NCBI RefSeq assembly: GCF_024159265.1
Contig: NZ_JAMYWY010000001.1
Span: 1,922,001 to 1,986,000 of the forward strand
DNA: 64,000 bases
Direction of reading: 5' to 3'
Source: Paenibacillus sp. 1781tsa1
GTDB taxonomy: Bacteria; Bacillota; Bacilli; Paenibacillales; Paenibacillaceae
The position numbers and the translations under genes were made by a program. Shown one piece after another: positions 36,800-45,298 of this stretch; the stretch's first letter is position 1; each line of letters opens with the position of its first letter. The notes under the pieces were generated by a model. The model saw only the letters and a program-made list of their open reading frames with translations, was not told the origin of the DNA and made no database searches.

Positions 36800-37915
36800 A
36801 TGGCATTATTATGGCTTGTCCTTGTTGGAGGCATTGTCGTTGTTATACATGGTGTGTGGTTCGGACGCCCTGCACTGCGAAAGCTCAAGTACAGCAGACA
36901 ATTCAGCAAGCTGCGTTGTTACGCTGGAGATGAACTTGAGATGGTGGAGACGATATCGAATGAGAAACGGGTCTCCGTACCGTGGCTCAGACTTGAGTCG
37001 ATGATGCCGGTGTCGTTTGTATTTCGTTCCGGTTCAGGTATGGATATTAGCCAAGGCGAAATCTATCAGAACCATAAGAGTATTTTTACGTTGAAACCGT
37101 TTACTCGTATTACGCGCAAGCATCCTTTTGCATGTACTCAGCGTGGGATTTATCCATTAAATACAGCAACGATGACAGGTGGGGATCTCTTTGGCGTGTG
37201 GCGTTCCACCAAACCGATTCCTTTGCAAATGTCTATGGTCGTGTATCCTTCATTAGTGAATGCAGAGGATCTTCCTGCAATTTATCAGGTATGGCAGGGA
37301 GAAGTGGAAGTATCACGATGGATCGTTGAAGATCCTTTCTTGATTCTGGGTGTTCGGCCTTATGGCGCAGGCGACCCCATGAATCGTATTCACTGGAAAG
37401 CGAGTGCACGTACAGGTGAATTACAAGTCTACAAGCAGGGGTGGACAGCTGATCCGCAATCCTGGATTGTAGTGAATATTCAGGAATCTGCAGATATGTG
37501 GAGTGTTGTCACTCGACCGGAAAAGATTGAACGGGCACTCCGTTACGCTGCCACGGCTGCAGTGGATGCCATCGGTAGAGGATTGCCGGCAGGCTTCGCC
37601 CATAATGGTTATCATGTGGGTGGAGGCCGCGATACACTTCGGATAGAGCCGGATTATGGTACACCCCATCTGGAACGGTTACTGGAAGCTATGGCGGAGA
37701 CAGAGCTGAAATGCATGGTACCCATGGAGCAATTCCTGAATGATGAAGTACGGCTGAATGAAGAAGCACAGCAAATCCGCAGCTATCTGCTGATTACATC
37801 CTATGTATCTGCCGCTATGGAGCATGAGATTGCACGTCTGCACGAACAAGGACATCGTGTGACAATTCTCCCGGTAGAAGACGTAAAGGGTAATACGAAG
37901 GCGGTGAGTGCATGA
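36800..37915 (+). CDS. DUF58 domain protein
   Basis: 371 residues. One or two N-terminal hydrophobic segments (LLWLVLVGGIVVVIHGVW) are followed by an extended region and the DUF58 core with the signature YGAGDPMNRIHWKASARTGE. DUF58 proteins accompany MoxR ATPases, probably as their membrane-linked partner with a degenerate VWA-like fold. There is no strong ribosome site; translation is likely coupled to moxR. Its last four bases overlap the next gene (ATGA). Confidence 0.9.
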   Translation: MALLWLVLVGGIVVVIHGVWFGRPALRKLKYSRQFSKLRCYAGDELEMVETISNEKRVSVPWLRLESMMPVSFVFRSGSGMDISQGEIYQNHKSIFTLKPFTRITRKHPFACTQRGIYPLNTATMTGGDLFGVWRSTKPIPLQMSMVVYPSLVNAEDLPAIYQVWQGEVEVSRWIVEDPFLILGVRPYGAGDPMNRIHWKASARTGELQVYKQGWTADPQSWIVVNIQESADMWSVVTRPEKIERALRYAATAAVDAIGRGLPAGFAHNGYHVGGGRDTLRIEPDYGTPHLERLLEAMAETELKCMVPMEQFLNDEVRLNEEAQQIRSYLLITSYVSAAMEHEIARLHEQGHRVTILPVEDVKGNTKAVSA

Positions 37916-39225
37916 GCAGCAGACAGGCAGCGACGACCAAGGGACTCATAGCGATGTTTGCCGTCTTGATGGCTGGTATATACCTATTCCCGATATTTAC
38001 GCTCGCTTCATTCTATGCCATGGAACATTTGCCGTATATATTATTCATCCTGGTTGTTCTCGTGGGTTGGTTGGGACAATTCATTCAGCATAAAATACCG
38101 GATTTTAGCGAGAAAAGTACATTTATTCGTGGAGTAACGGCACTCATCGTAGGATTTTTCTTCGGACTCGTTGTTGGGATGAGCCTCATTCTCCCGTTGC
38201 CGGATATCATCACATTGGTACTGTGCGGAGTTATCTCGGCTTATGCAGGTCTGACCTTCCAGCCAGTCTTTCATTCTGTAATGTTATGGCGCTTGCAGAT
38301 TATGGGTGTAATCAGTGCAATTGTACTTATGATTGCTTCGAATTCATTAGAATTCATGCAGCCGATACGAACCTATACCCTATGGATTTATATTGCTGGA
38401 GTGATCAGCTTTGCCTTTTGGCTGGTTGGACGATATATGCTGCAACTGGATCAGGCAATGCTCAATGACGGCAAGAGAAGATTGGTATTACGAGATTTTG
38501 CACGTGCGAATCATCAGCGGTTCATGTGGATGTTTATTGTCATCGTCGCGATCGGTGCTTTCCCAAGTCTGGCAGCCTGGTTGGGGCCACTACGTGACCG
38601 CTTGCTCGCATGGATCAGGGGATGGTTTGGTCCGATTTCCGGCGAGGAGCCACAATTGCCTATGGACAACCCCAATCAGCCGATAAATATCCCGAATGAC
38701 TGGAGAGAGCCCCCATCCGAGCCTTCAGTCCTCTGGAACATTCTGGGGTGGGTAGTGATGTGTGCTGTAGCAGGAGCAATCCTGTGGCTGCTTCTGAGGT
38801 TGGGTCAAAAAACGATAAACAGACTTATGGATCGATTCAAGGGGATGTTACAACCAGGTGAAAAGAAGGCAGAACCACGGACGGAGTATATCGATGTCAG
38901 TGAGACGCTTGATGCGCCAGCAAAAGTCCGAAAGAATTGGTTTCGGAAAAAAGAAGTGGTACCTGCACAGGATGCTGAACGTGTTCGGTATTACTATCGG
39001 ACTTGGATTGATAGAGCTACTCATCGAGGAGTGGGAATACAGGGGACGCACACTCCGCTCGAGGCTGCACAGACCATTATTCAGAATGGTGTAAGGCTAG
39101 AAGAAGATGAGCTGTCTGCGAGACTTCCTGATACGTATAACAGCGTGCGGTATGGAGAAAAGGTTCCGGATCAATCCGATATGGTTGAGATTGACCGAAT
39201 CTGGAAATCTTATCGAAGTAAATAA
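37912..39225 (+). CDS. Polytopic membrane protein with C-terminal DUF4129, no transglutaminase core
   Basis: 437 residues. Six or seven membrane helices occupy residues 1-225. A Pro-rich loop (PNQPINIPNDWREPPSEPS), a further helix at about 262-285, and a soluble C-terminal DUF4129 region (RVRYYYRTWIDRATHRGVG, HTPLEAAQTI) follow. In related operons the third gene encodes a 700-residue transglutaminase-like membrane protein with this tail; here the transglutaminase segment is absent. It may be a natural short form. Start overlaps the DUF58 gene by four bases. Confidence 0.83.
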   Translation: MSSRQAATTKGLIAMFAVLMAGIYLFPIFTLASFYAMEHLPYILFILVVLVGWLGQFIQHKIPDFSEKSTFIRGVTALIVGFFFGLVVGMSLILPLPDIITLVLCGVISAYAGLTFQPVFHSVMLWRLQIMGVISAIVLMIASNSLEFMQPIRTYTLWIYIAGVISFAFWLVGRYMLQLDQAMLNDGKRRLVLRDFARANHQRFMWMFIVIVAIGAFPSLAAWLGPLRDRLLAWIRGWFGPISGEEPQLPMDNPNQPINIPNDWREPPSEPSVLWNILGWVVMCAVAGAILWLLLRLGQKTINRLMDRFKGMLQPGEKKAEPRTEYIDVSETLDAPAKVRKNWFRKKEVVPAQDAERVRYYYRTWIDRATHRGVGIQGTHTPLEAAQTIIQNGVRLEEDELSARLPDTYNSVRYGEKVPDQSDMVEIDRIWKSYRSK

Positions 39226-39308
39226 GTCCGGAATCCCTTTACTTTTCTTGTCACGTTCAAGTATCATGAGAGGAATACACAAGTTGGTCAGAAAAGGAGC
39301 AGACATTA

Positions 39309-40265
39309 ATGAAGACAAATCATTGCAAAATTGTAGATTGTACGATCCGTGATGGCGGATTGGTAAATAATTGGGACTTTAGCGTGGACTTTGTTCAACA
39401 GCTGTATGCTGGATTGAATGAAGCTGGCGTTGATTATATGGAAATTGGATATAAAAACTCTCCGAAGTTACTGAAAGGTGCCGAGGAAGCAGGACCATGG
39501 CGTTTTCTGAATGATGATTTCTTGCGTAAAGTGATTCCTCAAAAAGGCAATACCAAACTGTCTGCACTGGTTGACGTTGGACGTGTGGACGAGAATGATA
39601 TCTTGCCACGCAGCGAGAGCATGCTGGATCTGATCCGGGTTGCCTGCTACAGCAAAGATGTAGATAAGGCACTTGCGCTGGTTCAAACATTCCATGATCG
39701 TGGATATGAAACTACACTTAATATTATGGCACTCTCTAATGTCATGGAGAATGAGTTGCTGGAAGCATTTGAATTGATCAAAGAAAGTGCTGTGGATGTT
39801 GTCTACATTGTAGATTCTTACGGTAGTCTGGATCATAATGATGTGAAATATCTGGTAGAGAAGTTCAAGACTCATTTGCCTAACAAACGTCTTGGTGTTC
39901 ACACACATAATAATATGCAGCTTGCGTTTTCTAACACATTGGTTGCGGCGGAACTCGGCGTTGAGCTGCTTGATGCTTCTGTGTATGGTATGGGACGTGC
40001 GGCAGGAAACTGTCCAACCGAATTGCTGGTAGCTCATCTGAAGGGAACAAAATACAATCTGCGTCCAGTACTTGGGGTATTGGAACAGTTGATGGTTCCA
40101 CTGAGAGAAAAAGAAGAATGGGGTTACATTCTGCCTTACATGATTACAGGTGCGTTGGACGAGCATCCACGTTCAGCGATGGCGATTCGCTCATCGGAAG
40201 ACAAGGATAAGGTTGTTGATTTCTATGATAAATTAACAACACCAGAAGTGAATTTTGATAAGTAA
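39309..40265 (+). CDS. DRE-TIM metallolyase-like aldolase of unknown substrate
   Basis: 318-residue TIM barrel of the HMG-CoA lyase / isopropylmalate synthase / 4-hydroxy-2-oxovalerate aldolase superfamily. CTIRDGG (11-17) is the metal/catalytic start, and VHTHNN carries metal ligands. YGMGRAAGNCPTELL is the conserved C-terminal loop. The family has several reactions, and substrate specificity cannot be read here. AGAAAAGGAG lies ahead of the ATG. It is monocistronic and follows the DUF4129 gene by 83 bases. A terminator lies 30 bases downstream. Confidence 0.85.
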   Translation: MKTNHCKIVDCTIRDGGLVNNWDFSVDFVQQLYAGLNEAGVDYMEIGYKNSPKLLKGAEEAGPWRFLNDDFLRKVIPQKGNTKLSALVDVGRVDENDILPRSESMLDLIRVACYSKDVDKALALVQTFHDRGYETTLNIMALSNVMENELLEAFELIKESAVDVVYIVDSYGSLDHNDVKYLVEKFKTHLPNKRLGVHTHNNMQLAFSNTLVAAELGVELLDASVYGMGRAAGNCPTELLVAHLKGTKYNLRPVLGVLEQLMVPLREKEEWGYILPYMITGALDEHPRSAMAIRSSEDKDKVVDFYDKLTTPEVNFDK

Positions 40266-40295
40266 TATAGTCTGAAATACAGTTGCAAATTAGGA

Positions 40296-40331
40296 GAACA
40301 TGGACTCTAACTGGAGATCCATGTTTTTTTA
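40296..40331 (+). terminator. Terminator after the aldolase-like gene
   Basis: AACATGGA (40297-40304) pairs with TCCATGTT (40318-40325), T7 tail. Confidence 0.85.
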
Positions 40332-40477
40332 GTTCTTAATGCCTTGTTTTTCTCTATATTTATGAATAAATATTCCTATGAGTGACTATTTTTTAGTTCA
40401 CGTATGTAGAATTAAATGTTATTATGTACCAGATAGCATGTGTATGCATGTGAATTGAACGTTGGTTAATATGTTTT

Positions 40478-40486
40478 TTTGTCGAA
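40478..40486 (+). promoter_or_regulatory. Candidate Spo0A box
   Basis: TTTGTCGAA matches the 0A-box consensus. It lies 70 bases before the GGDEF-EAL gene, just upstream of a TAATAA-like -10 at about 40493. Confidence 0.45.
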
Positions 40487-40555
40487 TTGTGTAATAAGCT
40501 GTTAAGTTTGGTTAATGTAATTCAGGATAGGTGATCCCGGGAAGGAAAACACGGC

Positions 40556-42682
40556 ATGAAGGTTAATCTGCAAGATCAGAGAAAAATAAGTTGGGTCGCT
40601 GTTTGCGGCTTATTGTGTTTCCTCGCAAGTCAATGGTTTCGTTCTTCTTCAAGCTCTGATCTGATCATATCGGGTTACCCGGTTTTGACACTCTTGGGTG
40701 GATTCGCTGCGGCAGCGGCTTGTATCGGCATCTACAATCAAAGCTGGTTATTTCGGACACAGAAGCTAACTCTTCGCAGGACATTATTGACAACACTCTT
40801 TTTATTGATTGGTCTGTTTGAACTGGTTCATATCGTTTCATTTGCAGAAGAGATTCCAAATGGAGCCATGATGGAATCGGAGTTCTCCTTAATGATGACA
40901 ACCATGGGATCTTTGGTATGTTCCGTAGGTTTACTGCTCGTGTATACCTTAAATGAGAAAGAAATTGCATTACCACGCAAATTCTTACTGTTCAGTGGGA
41001 CATTGGGTACCTTTGTTATTTTGTACATACTGGCTATTCAGGAATGGAGTATGTTACCAAGTATGCTTGATGGGGAAGTGCTTGGTGGTATCTTCACCCG
41101 CGTTCATTTTATGGTCGGACTGCTCTATGGCATTATTGCAGTTCTTTTGTTTGTACAATGGAAAAAAACCAATGATGGTGATCTACCAACCATTCTATGT
41201 GGCATTCTGTGTTTCTTTTTTGGTGAATGTTATTTTGTTTCAGCAACTGGGGTGAATGATCTCAATCTGCTGTTAGGATTGCTGAGTAATTGTATGGCAT
41301 ATTTTTTCATTCAAAAAGGACTGTATACTTCCGTAGTGGACACGCCTTTTCTGCAACAGCAGGTCGCGGAAGCCAAGATGAACTATATTGCTCATCATGA
41401 TGATGTAACAGGACTTCCAAACCGTCGTCGTCTTTCACAACAGTTGAAAAAGATGATGGATGATGCCGTGGTGGAGGAACAGCTTGTTGGTGTACTGGTC
41501 CTGAATATTAATCGGTTCAAGACCATTAATGATTCGCTCGGACAGCAAGCAGCTAACCGGGTTTTGCGTCAGGTAGGTCAACGACTGAAACATTCGTCAC
41601 TTCCAGGAGAAGAAGTTTTTGGTTTGGGAAGAGATGAGTTTGCATTGACGATGAGGGATTTTAGTTCAACTGATACGGCGTTGCGTCGGACAAGATCCAT
41701 TCTGCAACTTTTTGAGAAGCCGGTCTTGGTTGATGGCAATGAGTATCATCTTACACTTGGAATCGGGATGGCCATTTTCCCACATGATGGTGAGTCGCCG
41801 CAGGAGATTATTCAGAATGCAGATACGGCTCTGCATAGTGCAAAGGAACAGGGAATGGAACTGAATCGTTTTGCCCATGCAATGCAGATGAAGGCACAGG
41901 AGCGTTTGCAGCTTGAGAATGATCTGCGCAAGGCGTTGGATCGAGGTCAGTTCTACCTCGTCTACCAGCCGCAGGTTAATCTGCAGAGTGGGCTAATCGT
42001 GGGCATGGAAGCATTGGTGCGTTGGCAGCATCCACAGCGAGGCTCGGTATCTCCGGCGGAATTTATTCCGCTGGCAGAAGAAAGCGGGCTCATTGTGCCG
42101 CTTGGCGAATGGGTGCTTCGTGAAGCATGTGCACAGAACAAACAGTGGCAGGAAGCCGGTTATCGTAAACTGTGTGTGTCAGTGAATCTGTCGATGAGAC
42201 AATTCAGACATTCCCATTTATTGGACAATATCAATGGCATTCTAAAAGAGACAGGGCTGGAGCCTGTATGGCTTGAACTGGAGATTACAGAGAGTATGAC
42301 ATTTGACAAAGACCGATCCTTCGAACAGTTGCGCAAAATCAAAGAAATTGGTGTGCATATCAGTATTGATGATTTTGGAACGGGATACAGCTCGTTGCAC
42401 TATCTGAAGGATCTGCCGATTGATCGGCTCAAGATTGACCGTTCGTTCGTTAATGAAGTCATGGAGGACAGCAATAACGCTGCGATTGTATCTACCATCA
42501 CTTCAATGGCGCATCATTTACAATTGAAAGTGACTGCGGAGGGCGTGGAGAACGAAGATCAGATGGTCTTTCTTCGCAATCAACATTGTCACGAGGCTCA
42601 GGGTTATTTCTTCAGTAAACCGATTAAAGCCGCAGAATTTGAAAAGCAGTTTTTGAGAGATGTGGATAAGCCCACAGGATAG
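40556..42682 (+). CDS. Membrane GGDEF-EAL protein, likely c-di-GMP phosphodiesterase
   Basis: 708 residues. Seven N-terminal membrane helices (about 12-255) resemble a MASE-type sensor. The GGDEF domain is degenerate: the signature reads GRDEF (358-362) and the metal-binding Asp pair is replaced (VLNINRFK at 315-322, where family members have LDxDxFK). The inhibitory RxxD site is absent. The EAL domain is intact: MEALVRW (484-490), ELEITES (574-580) and DDFGTG (605-610). It should hydrolyse c-di-GMP, perhaps with the GGDEF part as a GTP sensor. GGAAGG precedes the ATG. A Spo0A box lies upstream. Confidence 0.88.
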   Translation: MKVNLQDQRKISWVAVCGLLCFLASQWFRSSSSSDLIISGYPVLTLLGGFAAAAACIGIYNQSWLFRTQKLTLRRTLLTTLFLLIGLFELVHIVSFAEEIPNGAMMESEFSLMMTTMGSLVCSVGLLLVYTLNEKEIALPRKFLLFSGTLGTFVILYILAIQEWSMLPSMLDGEVLGGIFTRVHFMVGLLYGIIAVLLFVQWKKTNDGDLPTILCGILCFFFGECYFVSATGVNDLNLLLGLLSNCMAYFFIQKGLYTSVVDTPFLQQQVAEAKMNYIAHHDDVTGLPNRRRLSQQLKKMMDDAVVEEQLVGVLVLNINRFKTINDSLGQQAANRVLRQVGQRLKHSSLPGEEVFGLGRDEFALTMRDFSSTDTALRRTRSILQLFEKPVLVDGNEYHLTLGIGMAIFPHDGESPQEIIQNADTALHSAKEQGMELNRFAHAMQMKAQERLQLENDLRKALDRGQFYLVYQPQVNLQSGLIVGMEALVRWQHPQRGSVSPAEFIPLAEESGLIVPLGEWVLREACAQNKQWQEAGYRKLCVSVNLSMRQFRHSHLLDNINGILKETGLEPVWLELEITESMTFDKDRSFEQLRKIKEIGVHISIDDFGTGYSSLHYLKDLPIDRLKIDRSFVNEVMEDSNNAAIVSTITSMAHHLQLKVTAEGVENEDQMVFLRNQHCHEAQGYFFSKPIKAAEFEKQFLRDVDKPTG

Positions 42683-42685
42683 GGA

Positions 42686-42719
42686 AGAGCGGGGGCGCGA
42701 GGGTGCTCCTGCTTTTTTT
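42686..42719 (+). terminator. GGDEF-EAL gene terminator
   Basis: AGCGGGGGCGC pairs with GTGCTCCTGCT through several G-U pairs, T7 tail. Confidence 0.8.
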
Positions 42720-42753
42720 GATGGACGCGTAATGAAAAAAATGGAAATATGAC

Positions 42754-42782
42754 TTGCATGCTATTGAGGATCATGGTATATT
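42754..42782 (+). promoter_or_regulatory. tRNA-Gly promoter
   Basis: TTGCAT (42754-42759), 17-base spacer, TATATT (42777-42782). Confidence 0.6.
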
Positions 42783-42842
42783 ATTATTTGTAAAATCACT
42801 GTTAACTTCTGAACGGAACTTAACAATTAAACCTTCATTCAT

Positions 42843-42913
42843 GCGGGTGTAGTTCAATGGTAGAACTTTAGCCTTCCAAGCTAATAGCGTGGGTTCGATT
42901 CCCATCACCCGCT
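42843..42913 (+). tRNA. tRNA-Gly (anticodon TCC)
   Basis: A 71-base cloverleaf: acceptor GCGGGTG/CACCCGC with discriminator T; D-arm TTCAATGGTAGAA; anticodon stem TTAGC/GCTAA with loop CTTCCAA (TCC anticodon); T-arm GTGGGTTCGATTCCCAT. No CCA is encoded, so it must be added afterwards. The tRNA stands alone between its own promoter and a terminator. Confidence 0.95.
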
Positions 42914-42928
42914 TAACGAAGCAGTACC

Positions 42929-42958
42929 GGAGCCCTTGCGATGCAAGGGCTTTTTTTC
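42929..42958 (+). terminator. tRNA-Gly terminator
   Basis: AGCCCTTGC-GAT-GCAAGGGCT with T7. Confidence 0.92.
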
Positions 42959-43116
42959 TTTTCTAAAAATCTGGTACAATAACGGAGAAATTGATACTAC
43001 ACATGAATGAGAGGTAACCATACGTCCCATGAAGTAAAACACATGAATTGACCCCAGTTAACTGCAGACAGTTTTATGACGCAGTCAGCCAGAGCGGCTG
43101 AGCAATGAGGGGATTC

Positions 43117-43167
43117 GTGTGTCCAAATTCAGCTATGGGAAAAGGTATGGAACAAGTAAGCCTTTGA
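43117..43167 (+). CDS. Candidate leader peptide in the ABC-F leader (16 codons)
   Basis: GAGGGG (43107-43112) precedes a GTG at 43117 that opens 16 codons (peptide MCPNSAMGKGMEQVSL) stopping at TGA 43165 inside the GTAAGCCT/AGGTTTAC hairpin. A ribosome stalled here would disrupt that hairpin. Spacing of four bases is short, so this is only a candidate. Confidence 0.25.
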   Translation: MCPNSAMGKGMEQVSL

Positions 43168-43258
43168 GGTTTACGTGTACCCTGTGTTCGGGGTTTCTTT
43201 GTTCATGCCGTAGCTTACCTTAGATCTGTCTTTGAATGCTTGATCCAACCCTGAATTG

Positions 43259-43293
43259 CCAAACCGCCGGCTGATGCCAGCGGTTTTTTTGTT
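43259..43293 (+). terminator. Terminator in the ABC-F leader
   Basis: AAACCGC..GGC-TGAT-GCC..GCGGTTT with T7, 33 bases before the ABC-F start. Confidence 0.88.
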
Positions 43294-43325
43294 TAGCAAA
43301 AAGGATGCAGGAAGGATGAGGCCTC

Positions 43326-45218
43326 ATGATGACATTGGTACGCTTACATGAAGTATCAAAAGAATGGAACGGTATTGAATTGTTTACAGGATTGAATCTG
43401 GAGATTAATGAGGGCGAACGACTCGCCATTCTGGGTCGCAATGGATGCGGCAAGACGACATTATTACGTATCATTTTGGGTGAAGAGCATGGTGGTGGAC
43501 GGATTGAACGTCATATCCCGCAGCAGGAATGGGGGTTCATGCGCCAGCGCTCGGAGATTGAGGCGGGTATGAATGTACTGGATGCGGTCCGGCGTGAGAG
43601 TGGTCAGATCTATGAAGTGAAACGGAACTTGGAAGAACTGGAACAACGTTTGAGCAGTAGCACTGAAGCTGATGATGAGCTGCTTGCAGCCTATACGCAA
43701 GTGATGGAGCAATATGAACAGCTGAACGGTTATATGTGGGAGACTGAGGTAGAGAAGGTACTGACACGCCTTGGATTATCCGCAGAGCATTGGAACAGAC
43801 CCTATCATTCTTTGAGCGGTGGACAAAAAACAAAAGCTCGTTTGGCGGGACTGCTTGTCAGCAAACCCAAATTCCTGATCCTGGATGAACCGACGAATCA
43901 TCTGGATGAGGGGAGCATGCGCTGGCTTGAAGAGTGGTTATCCTCATATGAAGGCACGCTGTTATTTGTATCTCACGATCGAACCTTTATTGATCAGGTA
44001 GCATCAGGAGTCATTGAGTTCAGTACAGATGCCCTGACCAAATATAAAGGCGGATACTCTGAATACAAGGTCCACAAAGAGCGTGAATTACGGGAACAGG
44101 AAACGATCTACCGCAGGCAGGAGTTGGAGCGTAAGGCGCTGGAAGAAACGATTCGTAACTACCAGGAATGGTTCCATAAAGCGCATAATTCAGCGACCGA
44201 TGTGGAGGTGAAGATCACCCAGAGCTTCTACAAGGCCAAAGCCAACAAAAATATTTCACGATACCATGCGAAACAAAAACAGTTGGAACGTTTGGAGCGG
44301 GAACGGGTGGATAAACCTCGTGAAGCTGCAAAGTTGAACATGGAATTGCAGATGAATCCACTGGCTGCACGCCAGCTTCTTGCGCTGGAAGAGGTGAGTT
44401 TTTCATATACGGGGAACGAGCCAGTGCTTCGCAACCTTCGAATCACTGTTGAACGCGGAGATCGGCTTGCCGTACGGGGTCCTAACGGAACGGGCAAGAC
44501 GACACTGCTGAAGTTGATGATTGGCGAGCTGGAACCTTCGGAAGGCAAGGTCACACGGCATCCACAGCTGAGAATCGGATACTTTTCACAGGAGCTGGAA
44601 GGGCTTCCCGAGAATCTAACGCTTCTGGATAGTTTGCTTACCCTTCCATCCATGACTCAAAGTGCGGCACGTACCATTCTGGGATGTTTCCTGTTTTCCA
44701 GGGATGATGTGTTCAAACGTATTGGGGATTTGAGCATGGGGGAAAAGTGTAGAGTGGCATTTCTGAGACTGTATTTTGGCGGAGCGAATCTGCTGGTGCT
44801 GGACGAACCGACAAACTATCTGGACATCGATACTCAGGAAGTCATGGAGAATGTATTAAAACAGGCTTCAGGTGCTTTGGTGCTTGTATCTCATGACCGG
44901 ATGCTGACGAAGACACTCGCGAATCGATTGTGCGATCTGGAAGCTGGGGGCACAGCAACTCTGTTTGAAGGAGGTGTGTCGGATTGGGAGCAGTCCACCA
45001 AACTTCGGGAGGTGGCGCTGGAGACCCGGGAATCCGATGATGAGCGGTTACGATTGGAGATGCGACTATCGGAGTTGCTGTCTCCTGTAAGCACTGCTGG
45101 AAAAGACAGTCTGACACAGCCCGAGCATTCGAATGAGCGAGCGGTCGAGGCAGCTGAGATTCGCGAAATCCAGAAGCGCCTAAAACAATTGAAAGATAAG
45201 GGTGCAAGCATAAATTAG
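43326..45218 (+). CDS. ABC-F family ATPase, possible ribosome-protection protein
   Basis: 630 residues with two ABC domains and no membrane part. Domain 1: Walker A GRNGCGKTT, signature LSGGQKTKARLAG, LDEPTNHLD. A linker of about 80 charged residues (the PtIM region) carries the NPLAARQLL end. Domain 2: GPNGTGKTT, signature LSMGEKCRVAFLR, LDEPTNYLD. The Glu in both Walker B motifs is intact. The C-terminal 90 residues are charged and helical. ABC-F proteins act on the ribosomal E-site; some (VmlR, Vga, Msr) release antibiotics. The attenuator-like leader favours an antibiotic-responsive member, but housekeeping ABC-F is not excluded. Start ATG 43326 or 43329. Confidence 0.88.
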   Translation: MMTLVRLHEVSKEWNGIELFTGLNLEINEGERLAILGRNGCGKTTLLRIILGEEHGGGRIERHIPQQEWGFMRQRSEIEAGMNVLDAVRRESGQIYEVKRNLEELEQRLSSSTEADDELLAAYTQVMEQYEQLNGYMWETEVEKVLTRLGLSAEHWNRPYHSLSGGQKTKARLAGLLVSKPKFLILDEPTNHLDEGSMRWLEEWLSSYEGTLLFVSHDRTFIDQVASGVIEFSTDALTKYKGGYSEYKVHKERELREQETIYRRQELERKALEETIRNYQEWFHKAHNSATDVEVKITQSFYKAKANKNISRYHAKQKQLERLERERVDKPREAAKLNMELQMNPLAARQLLALEEVSFSYTGNEPVLRNLRITVERGDRLAVRGPNGTGKTTLLKLMIGELEPSEGKVTRHPQLRIGYFSQELEGLPENLTLLDSLLTLPSMTQSAARTILGCFLFSRDDVFKRIGDLSMGEKCRVAFLRLYFGGANLLVLDEPTNYLDIDTQEVMENVLKQASGALVLVSHDRMLTKTLANRLCDLEAGGTATLFEGGVSDWEQSTKLREVALETRESDDERLRLEMRLSELLSPVSTAGKDSLTQPEHSNERAVEAAEIREIQKRLKQLKDKGASIN

Positions 45219-45298
45219 AACATGGACGGCTTGCTATTTCGATCTATTTTGCATATAATTATGAACGATCATCGATGATTATATCGATATAGGGTATG
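45219..45298. other. AT-rich spacer after the ABC-F gene
   Basis: 80 bases with ATCGAT-rich sequence (ATGAACGATCATCGATGAT...). There is no clear terminator for the ABC-F transcript. Confidence 0.35.

Larger units (their letters stand above)
42975..43293 (+). ncRNA. Structured leader RNA with terminator upstream of the ABC-F gene
   Basis: A TACAAT -10 at 42975 could start a leader of about 335 nt. The terminal helix pairs AGGTAA..TACG..CATGAA (43012-43032) with TTCATG..CGTA..TTACCT (43202-43220). Inside, ACACATGAAT..CCCC (43050-43067) pairs with GGGG..ATTCGTGTGT (43109-43121), and hairpins AACTG/CAGTT, CAGCC/GGCTG and GTAAGCCT/AGGTTTAC follow. AATTCAG (43126) can pair with CTGAATT (43251). 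A strong terminator ends it, just before the ABC-F ribosome site. This looks like an attenuator; antibiotic-linked ABC-F genes often have one. It matches no riboswitch that I recognise. Confidence 0.6.

Noticed and set aside
43003..43017. Four-codon ORF ATG-AAT-GAG-AGG-TAA as the ABC-F leader peptide
   Set aside because: The GGAG upstream is 15 bases away, too far for efficient initiation; kept only as a weak alternative to the 43117 ORF.
42987..43292. 6S RNA, tmRNA or SRP RNA in the ABC-F leader
   Set aside because: The fold is a multibranched domain, not the 6S rod; no CCA-type end, tag ORF or SRP Alu-like motif is seen.
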